Position numbers and translations under genes: made by a program
The notes under the pieces: generated by a model
What the model was told of the DNA's origin: nothing
What the model saw: the letters and a program-made list of their open reading frames with translations, nothing else
Database searches by the model: none
In this document: positions 1 through 4,640 of the stretch, in pieces
How positions within the stretch are numbered: the stretch's first letter is position 1
Layout: every line of letters starts with the position of its first letter
Source of the DNA: Rikenellaceae bacterium
Lineage (GTDB): Bacteria > Bacteroidota > Bacteroidia > Bacteroidales > Rikenellaceae
Assembly: GCA_020859875.1 (NCBI GenBank)
Contig: JAJBVJ010000185.1
Coordinates: forward strand, 1-6,237
DNA length: 6,237 nucleotides
Reading direction: 5' to 3'

Positions 1-41
1 CCCCTAAAGAATCCCCTCCTTCCGACCCCGCCCGATCGACC

Positions 42-70
42 AAAAACAGCGCCCCGAACCCGGAGCGCTG
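42..70 (-). terminator. Rho-independent terminator closing the minus-strand gene run
   Basis: Read on the minus strand, the sequence CAGCGCTCC, a loop around GGGTTC, then GGGGCGCTG forms a stem of about nine pairs (one T-G wobble), followed directly by TTTTT. It begins 21 bases after the stop codon of the HU-CCDC81-SPOR gene, where an operon-end terminator is expected. Stem, short loop and U-tract are all directly visible. The bases to its left (1-41) show nothing I can assign. Confidence 0.85.
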
Positions 71-90
71 GTCCATATGAAAAAGGGTAC

Positions 91-1023
91 CTATTTCACT
101 TCATAGAGCCACAGGTCGAAAACCAGTATCCTGTCCTCGATCCTTCTTCGCTGGCGGTTGGCTTCGGCCCGGTCGGCGGAGTGGTATAGCGAAACGAGGG
201 TCTTCGAACCCTGGTAGGGATGTTTTACATATTCAAGGTCGGGATATTTTTTCTGCATTTCGCGGATATAGCGGTCGGCATTTTCCGGCACGGTGAATAC
301 GTTGCCCACCACATAGAAGCCGGGAGCCGCATTTTGGGCGGCTGCCCCCTCGGCGCGGGGTGCCTGGCCCACCGGCTGGGGCCGTGCCTCCGCCGGCTGC
401 ATTTCTACCACCCCTTCGCTCTCTTCCACGATCGCTTCCTTCCCGTCGACCGTACCGGTATATTCGGGAATTCTGTCCATATCGTCGGTAACGGCGCTAT
501 TTTTCACATTCCAGCGGTCGGTTCCCGAAGGGCCTCCGTTTTGATATTTCCACCAGCTCCACCCCCCGGCCAGTATCAGGATAAAAAGGGCGATCAGGGT
601 GAGCCATATCTTTTCGGTTCTACTCAGACCCTTCCTCGCTGCGGGTTTAACCTTCACCCCGTCTGCGGCCGGTATGGGATTGAGGGCGTTCACGAGCGAC
701 TGGTAGGGGGTGAAAATAGAGTCGTTCACCACCCCGATCCCTTCGATTACGACTGGGCCCCGTTCGGTAACCTTCGCCAGCCACCGGCCGTACTGTTCCG
801 ACGGAGTTTGGCCGCCCGGCTGCTGCGGGATCATATCGAGGATCGATAGGGCATCGTCGCCCCTACCCGGGGCAAAAACCACCACGTTACAGGGCGGGGT
901 CAGGGTGCCGTCGCCATTTTCGCGAGCGGGGGTAAATTCCACCCGGAGGGTGCCAATTTCCGGAAGCCATACCGCCTTACGCGATGCAAGACAGTTGAAT
1001 ATGAGTTTACCAGTTTCGTCCAT
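91..1023 (-). CDS. HU-CCDC81 / transmembrane / SPOR domain protein
   Basis: This is a 310-residue single-pass inner-membrane protein. Residues 1 to about 115 resemble the two successive HU-CCDC81 bacterial domains (PF18174/PF18175-type): an N-terminal part starting MDETGKLIFN with LPEIGTLRV, then a second part around SEQYGRWLAKV and VVIEGIGVV. A basic stretch (RKGLSRTEK) precedes a hydrophobic helix at about 139-158, so positive-inside logic puts the N-terminus in the cytoplasm. A low-complexity acidic then Pro/Ala/Gln linker (about 175-232) leads to a C-terminal SPOR domain (about 233-310, from PGFYVVGNVF to FDLWLYEVK). SPOR domains bind peptide-stripped glycan at division sites, and HU-like domains may contact DNA, so the family is thought to bridge nucleoid and septal wall. 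That role is inferred here. The gene starts 29 bases after lgt copy B and is last before the terminator. Domain assignment is by eye from pattern. Confidence 0.85.
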   Translation of the reverse strand: MDETGKLIFNCLASRKAVWLPEIGTLRVEFTPARENGDGTLTPPCNVVVFAPGRGDDALSILDMIPQQPGGQTPSEQYGRWLAKVTERGPVVIEGIGVVNDSIFTPYQSLVNALNPIPAADGVKVKPAARKGLSRTEKIWLTLIALFILILAGGWSWWKYQNGGPSGTDRWNVKNSAVTDDMDRIPEYTGTVDGKEAIVEESEGVVEMQPAEARPQPVGQAPRAEGAAAQNAAPGFYVVGNVFTVPENADRYIREMQKKYPDLEYVKHPYQGSKTLVSLYHSADRAEANRQRRRIEDRILVFDLWLYEVK

Positions 1024-1052
1024 AATCGGTAAAATTTTCGGGGTTGGATATT

Positions 1053-1934
1053 CTATTTTTTTGAGGCCGGTTTTACGTTCGATAGATGGTCGGCCTTCGG
1101 CTTCGCTTTCGGTTTGTCCGGATCGGGCTGGGGAAAATCCACGGCCACGGGATTGCTAAGGGCCCGGAAAATGAACCAGACGCCCGCAATGATAAACGGA
1201 ATGCTGAGCCACTGGCCCATCAATAGAAACATATCTTCTTCGAAACTTTCCTGGGGATTCTTAATGAACTCTATAATGAAGCGCGAAAGGAAAACGCCTA
1301 CTAAACCCACCCCGAATACGATACCGGGCCGCCGGTGGCCGGCATCTTTTTTATAGAACAGCCACGCAATTACCGCAAAGGTTATAAAATAGCACACGGC
1401 TTCGTATATCTGCGTCGGGTGCATGGGTACGGTCTCCCCGGCTCTTTTGAAAACGAATCCCCACGGCAGGTCGGTCGGCCCTCCGTAAATCTCGGAGTTC
1501 ATCAGGTTGCCCAGCCTAACCAGACCGCCGCCCAATGTAACCGGCAGCATGATCCGGTCGAGCGACCATATGTATGGAATCCGGTTTTTCCGGGAGAACA
1601 TCCACAGCCCGAGAAGCAGTCCGACAGCGGTCCCGTGGCTTGCCAGCCCTCCCTGACGTATATAGAATATCTCCACCGGGTTTTGCAGGTAATGGACGGG
1701 ATCGTAAAAAAAGCAGTGTCCCAGCCGCGCCCCTATGATAGTGGAAAGGAACCCGAACCAGAACACCGAGTCGAAAACTTTTGGGGGATATCCGTCCTCT
1801 TTGACACAGCGTGAGAAAACCCACATGCCGATGGCAAAAGTGAGCACCCACATCATGCTGTACCACCTGATCTCCAGCGATCCTATCGAAAAAAGGGTCG
1901 GATTAAAATCCCATACTACCGTAAGAAGAGTCAT
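1053..1934 (-). CDS. lgt: Prolipoprotein diacylglyceryl transferase, copy B (with C-terminal Lys/Pro tail)
   Basis: Lgt transfers diacylglycerol from phosphatidylglycerol to the lipobox cysteine of preprolipoproteins at the inner membrane, the first step of lipoprotein maturation. The 293-residue length is usual. Family landmarks are present: N-terminal VWDFNPTLFSIG and RWY (Tyr25), GGLASHG with His100, the signature RLGNLMNSEIYG with Arg140, Asn143 and Glu148, MHPTQIYE with His172, and RFIIEF with Arg218 and Glu222. These match E. coli Y26, H103, R143, N146, E151, R239 and E243. The E. coli R246 position is Lys225 here. Several hydrophobic segments fit a seven-helix protein. Residues 261-293 form a hydrophilic tail rich in Lys and Pro that the neighbouring paralogue lacks. 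It lies 115 bases downstream of lgt copy A, with a possible promoter of its own in that gap, and 29 bases before the SPOR gene. All catalytic positions look intact, so it is probably active. Confidence 0.95.
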   Translation of the reverse strand: MTLLTVVWDFNPTLFSIGSLEIRWYSMMWVLTFAIGMWVFSRCVKEDGYPPKVFDSVFWFGFLSTIIGARLGHCFFYDPVHYLQNPVEIFYIRQGGLASHGTAVGLLLGLWMFSRKNRIPYIWSLDRIMLPVTLGGGLVRLGNLMNSEIYGGPTDLPWGFVFKRAGETVPMHPTQIYEAVCYFITFAVIAWLFYKKDAGHRRPGIVFGVGLVGVFLSRFIIEFIKNPQESFEEDMFLLMGQWLSIPFIIAGVWFIFRALSNPVAVDFPQPDPDKPKAKPKADHLSNVKPASKK

Positions 1935-1968
1935 AGTCGATATTTATATTGCCAGCGGCAATTAAGAT

Positions 1969-2001
1969 GCAATTTAACCATAATTGGCCGAAAACTGCAA
2001 A
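1969..2001 (-). promoter_or_regulatory. Possible Bacteroidota-type promoter for lgt copy B
   Basis: On the minus strand TTTG (1998-2001) is followed after 21 bases by TAAATTGC (1969-1976), which matches six of eight positions of the TAnnTTTG box used by the Bacteroidota primary sigma factor. The start codon of lgt copy B lies 34 bases beyond the box, giving a short leader. The 115-base gap is the longest between any two genes of this run, which makes an internal promoter plausible. The box match is imperfect and the call rests on pattern alone. Confidence 0.3.
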
Positions 2002-2049
2002 CCGGCTCCTTAGTAAATTCGAGAAAGTGTACAAAAAAGATACTTGCTG

Positions 2050-2835
2050 TCACTGCTTCCGGCACCGCCTCAATAAGGGAACCACGATGAATAGCGCCCC
2101 TGCCGCTATGAAGGGCACACTGAGCAACTGCCCCATATTCAGGGTCATATTCTCTTCGAAGCCCACCTGGGGGCGCTTTAGGAATTCAATGAGGAAGCGC
2201 GAAGAGAATATTCCCGTAAGGCCCGTCCCGAACATAAGACCCGGGTACCTTCTTGCCGCATCTTTTTTAAAGTAAAGCCACAGAAGCAGGCAAAAAACAG
2301 CCGCATAACAGAGCGCCTCGTAAATCTGAGTAGGATGCATTGGATAGTTCTCGCCGGCCCGAACGAAGATAAATCCCCACGGCAGATCGGTTGCGGTGCC
2401 GTATATTTCGGAGTTCATCAGGTTGCCGATCCTAACCAGCGCGCCCCCTATGGCTACGGGAAGCATTATACGGTCGAGCGACCACAGATAAGGCATCTTC
2501 GCAAAGACCGAAAAGATCAGAAGGCCCGCAAGGAGTCCGATAGCGGCCCCGTGGCTGGCCATGCCGCCCTCACCGAAATCTAATATAGACATCGGATGGG
2601 CCGAGTAGTACTCCCATTCGTAAAAAAAGCAATGGCCCAGCCGCGCCCCGACGATGGGGCTGATATAGCCGGCAAGGAATATTCCGAAAAATTTATAGAC
2701 CGACAGTCCCTCCCGCCGGCATATAATATAGAATAGCACCGTTCCCGTACACATGGTAAGGAACCATGCGAAGCCGTACCAGTAGACTTCCCGGCCGAAA
2801 AGGGTGAACATCACCGGATCGAAGTCCCAGACCAT
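2050..2835 (-). CDS. lgt: Prolipoprotein diacylglyceryl transferase, copy A
   Basis: This second, complete Lgt has 261 residues, at the short end for the family because it lacks a C-terminal tail. It starts MVWDFDPVMF, the usual Lgt N-terminus. Conserved positions are Tyr20, GGMASHG with His95, RIGNLMNSEIYG with Arg135, Asn138 and Glu143, MHPTQIYE with His167, and RFLIEF with Arg213 and Glu217. Lys220 again replaces E. coli R246. Compared by eye with copy B just downstream, roughly half of the aligned residues are identical, highest around WSLDRIMLP and the NSEIYG signature and lowest in the first 90 residues. That suggests an old duplication rather than a recent one. It follows the SRPBCC gene by 36 bases and probably shares its transcript. 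Nothing points to decay, so both copies are likely functional; whether they differ in substrate lipoprotein, lipid donor or expression cannot be read from sequence. Confidence 0.94.
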   Translation of the reverse strand: MVWDFDPVMFTLFGREVYWYGFAWFLTMCTGTVLFYIICRREGLSVYKFFGIFLAGYISPIVGARLGHCFFYEWEYYSAHPMSILDFGEGGMASHGAAIGLLAGLLIFSVFAKMPYLWSLDRIMLPVAIGGALVRIGNLMNSEIYGTATDLPWGFIFVRAGENYPMHPTQIYEALCYAAVFCLLLWLYFKKDAARRYPGLMFGTGLTGIFSSRFLIEFLKRPQVGFEENMTLNMGQLLSVPFIAAGALFIVVPLLRRCRKQ

Positions 2836-2871
2836 CAGAGAGTTTTGCCTTAAATAAAGTGTAGAGGGGTA

Positions 2872-3282
2872 TTAAACGGGCAGGCGGTTGAAACTTTCGG
2901 CGATCTGTTCGGCAACCTGGTCGAGGCCGTCGCGGATCTTGCCGCCCACCATCATCTTCATCATCATATTGAGGTTCACATGCAGGACAAGGCGCATCCG
3001 GGTATCGGTCTGATCGATTTCACGCATTTGGATCCAGAAGGTAAAGTCGAACGGAGTGCCATCTTCGCCGACGATTTTTATCGTCTTGAACTCTTCCCGC
3101 TCGACGATCGCCAGCTTCACGGTGAAACCCTTTATCCGGAACTGACAGGTGTCGCCGGTGGCCTGCCAGCCTTCGACCTTGTCCTGGAGAATGGGGGTGA
3201 AGTTGTTGAAGTCGGACATGGTATTGTATACCATCCATGCCGGCTTGTTTATTTGTACCTGTTTGCTTTCGTATTTTTCCAT
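2872..3282 (-). CDS. SRPBCC (START-like) family protein, unknown ligand
   Basis: This is a 136-residue soluble protein with no signal peptide or membrane helix. It resembles small SRPBCC/polyketide-cyclase-like proteins: an N-terminal strand (KYESKQVQINKP), a helical turn with VYNTMSDFNNFTPIL (about 18-32), a series of beta-strand segments (FRIKGFTVKLAIVE, KTIKIVGED, FDFTFWIQM, MRLVLHVNLN) and a long C-terminal helix (about 104-133). That order is the helix-grip fold, which encloses a hydrophobic ligand cavity. The end of the last strand and start of the final helix are unusually methionine-rich (NMMMKMM, 105-111). It sits 53 bases after pyrE and 36 before lgt copy A, so it is probably co-transcribed. 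The ligand and role are unknown. Annotation as a cyclase or hydrolase would be over-reading, since this fold also serves non-enzymatic lipid binding. Confidence 0.8.
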   Translation of the reverse strand: MEKYESKQVQINKPAWMVYNTMSDFNNFTPILQDKVEGWQATGDTCQFRIKGFTVKLAIVEREEFKTIKIVGEDGTPFDFTFWIQMREIDQTDTRMRLVLHVNLNMMMKMMVGGKIRDGLDQVAEQIAESFNRLPV

Positions 3283-3335
3283 ATAACGGGGTATATTCTC
3301 AGTCTATGCCTCTATAAGTATTCCGGTGGGTGTTG

Positions 3336-3974
3336 CTATTTCATCCAGCCCGCAGGGTCGCTACGCCACAGGCGGAGAGTTTCCAGCTGGTCGCCGGTCA
3401 CGTATCCCTCCTCGGCTGCGATGCCGATCATGGTCTGGTAGTCACTGAGGGTGTCCAGATCGACCCCCGCACGAGAAAATCTCTCGGCGGCCGCCTGGAA
3501 GCCGTAGGTGAATATGGCGGTCATCCCGAGCACATGGCATCCCGCGTCGCGCAGCGCCTCCACCGCGGAGAGGGAACTTCCTCCCGTGGAGACCAGATCC
3601 TCAATTACCACAATTTTCGCGCCCGGAGAGAAGACCCCCTCAACCTGGTTCGAAAGTCCGTGCGATTTCGGGGCCGAGCGCACATATATGAAAGGCTTAC
3701 CCAGAGCCTCCGCGACCAGTACACCGTGGGCTATGGCCCCCGTTGCCACCCCGGCGATAATATCGCATTCGGGATATTTCTGTGAAATGAGTTCGGCGAA
3801 GGAGGTATATATCGCTTTGCGGACGTGGGGGTAGGAAAGCGTCGAGCGGTTGTCGCAGTAGATGGGTGAATGCCATCCCGAGGCCCAGGTGAAATAATTT
3901 GCAGGGCTTAGTTTAATTGCCTTAATTTGCAGCAACGCACGCGCTATATCACGGGCTGTTTTATCCTTATCCAT
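3336..3974 (-). CDS. pyrE: Orotate phosphoribosyltransferase
   Basis: PyrE converts orotate and PRPP to orotidine 5'-monophosphate and pyrophosphate, the fifth step of de novo UMP synthesis, in the cytoplasm. The 212-residue length is normal. Visible motifs are the N-terminal orotate-side segment FTWASGWHSPIYCDNR (about 28-43), the GVATGAIAHG turn (75-84), the catalytic flexible loop with Arg99, Lys103 and His105 (RSAPKSHGLSNQVEG), and the PRPP-binding signature VVIEDLVSTGGSS (122-134) with the paired acidic residues Glu125 and Asp126. All are intact. It is the first gene of the minus-strand run. Its start codon is 5 bases from that of the divergent Nudix gene, so its promoter must lie inside the Nudix coding region. 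I see only a weak candidate there (ATCGTTTG, read on the minus strand at 3983-3990). Confidence 0.96.
   Translation of the reverse strand: MDKDKTARDIARALLQIKAIKLSPANYFTWASGWHSPIYCDNRSTLSYPHVRKAIYTSFAELISQKYPECDIIAGVATGAIAHGVLVAEALGKPFIYVRSAPKSHGLSNQVEGVFSPGAKIVVIEDLVSTGGSSLSAVEALRDAGCHVLGMTAIFTYGFQAAAERFSRAGVDLDTLSDYQTMIGIAAEEGYVTGDQLETLRLWRSDPAGWMK
3898..3929 (+). promoter_or_regulatory. Possible Bacteroidota-type promoter for the Nudix gene, inside pyrE
   Basis: TTTG (3898-3901), a 20-base spacer, then TTAATTTG (3922-3929) matches seven of eight positions of the TAnnTTTG box with spacing normal for the Bacteroidota primary sigma factor. The Nudix start codon is 50 bases downstream of the box, giving a leader of about 40 bases. 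It lies within the first codons of pyrE on the opposite strand, which is where a Nudix promoter has to be given the 5-base gap between the two starts. This is a pattern match only. Confidence 0.35.
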
Positions 3975-3979
3975 ATTGT

Positions 3980-4573
3980 ATGCAAACGATTTTTTACGGC
4001 GATTCCGAGCTTGTTTTTTCCGCCGCCGGCGAGCAGCGACCTCCGGGTTTTACCGCCGTAACTTACGGCGGAGACTCCGCAAAGATGATCGAAAATCTCG
4101 AAAAATACAAACGGGTATGGGCCCTCTCCCCCGACCCTTCGAAGGCCTGCGGTGACTTTGTGGCGAACTTCATGCCGGTCGAGGCCGCCGGAGGGGTGGT
4201 CGAAAATGGCCGGGGGGAGCTTCTGATGATCCGGCGCAACGGGCGCTGGGATCTTCCCAAAGGCCACAGGGAGAACGGTGAACAATTCGCAGAATGTGCA
4301 CTGCGGGAAGTGTGGGAAGAGACGGGCGTCGAGGCGCAGCTCCGCGCCGCGGAGCCGGTGCATACCACCATGCATTTTTACCGGGGGAAGGTCGGCTGGG
4401 AGATGAAAACCACTCTCTGGTTCGGGATGCGTTCGGACACTGCGGCCATGCACCCGCAGAGGGAAGAGGGAATAGAGAGTGTAGAGTGGGTGCCCCGCGG
4501 GGAGGTCGCCGCCAGGGCCGCGGATTGCTTCCCCTCCGTGCGGGAAGTGCTCCGGGCCGCCAAATGGATATAG
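3980..4573 (+). CDS. Nudix hydrolase with an N-terminal extension
   Basis: This 197-residue cytoplasmic protein carries a perfect Nudix box at residues 95-117: G95, E101, R109-E110, E113-E114 and G116 fit GX5EX7REUXEEXGU, including the metal-binding glutamates. Just before it, AAGGVV and the strand ELLMIRRNGRWDLPKG are typical of the Nudix fold. Nudix enzymes cleave nucleoside diphosphates linked to another moiety (Ap4A, ADP-ribose, dNTPs and others). The substrate cannot be decided here, although PKGH ahead of the box resembles dinucleoside-polyphosphate and ADP-sugar type members. Residues 1-66 precede the core and begin with a strand (TIFYGDSELVF) that looks like an ordered extra domain, which supports the chosen start despite the 5-base gap to pyrE. 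Pairing with pyrE hints at a nucleotide-related housekeeping role, but that is inference. Confidence 0.93.
   Translation: MQTIFYGDSELVFSAAGEQRPPGFTAVTYGGDSAKMIENLEKYKRVWALSPDPSKACGDFVANFMPVEAAGGVVENGRGELLMIRRNGRWDLPKGHRENGEQFAECALREVWEETGVEAQLRAAEPVHTTMHFYRGKVGWEMKTTLWFGMRSDTAAMHPQREEGIESVEWVPRGEVAARAADCFPSVREVLRAAKWI
4053..4071. repeat. 19-base perfect palindrome inside the Nudix gene, upstream of pyrE
   Basis: CCGCCGTAA, a central C, then TTACGGCGG is an exact inverted repeat with 9-base arms. A further copy of the arm (TTACGGCG) lies at 3994-4001, so the octamer occurs three times in 78 bases. It encodes Nudix residues 25-31 and sits 79 bases upstream of the pyrE start. It could be an operator for the divergent pair, an RNA hairpin in the Nudix message, or chance in G+C-rich coding sequence. 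The repeat itself is certain; any function is not. Confidence 0.6.
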
Positions 4574-4640
4574 GCGTATACCGACCGGGAAATAGGGAAA
4601 AAGTATTAAATTTACAAACTGACATAAAGCCTCGAATTAT

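Noticed and set aside
220..849. A 209-codon plus-strand open frame over the HU-CCDC81-SPOR gene
   Set aside because: The minus-strand frame has coherent domains and a terminator; this one has a His/Arg/Pro-rich composition typical of an antisense frame and no family resemblance.
1056..1062. Seven-T run (seven A on the coding strand) at the end of lgt copy B as a slippage or frameshift site
   Set aside because: It encodes the last two lysines immediately before the stop codon; any slippage would change almost nothing.
1935..2049. Terminator or riboswitch between the two lgt genes
   Set aside because: The 115-base gap has no strong hairpin followed by a T-tract and no recognisable riboswitch core; the T-run near 2033-2038 has no stem before it.
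4337..4353. GC-rich inverted repeat GCTCCGC / GCGGAGC in the Nudix gene
   Set aside because: It has short arms made only of G and C in the most G+C-rich part of the gene, with no T-tract and no additional copies. It is best explained by codon composition.
4607..4614. TAAATTTA as a promoter box for the S9 gene
   Set aside because: It matches seven of eight positions of TAnnTTTG, but no TTTG/TTG element occurs at the required distance upstream and the gap is generally A/T-rich, so chance is likely.
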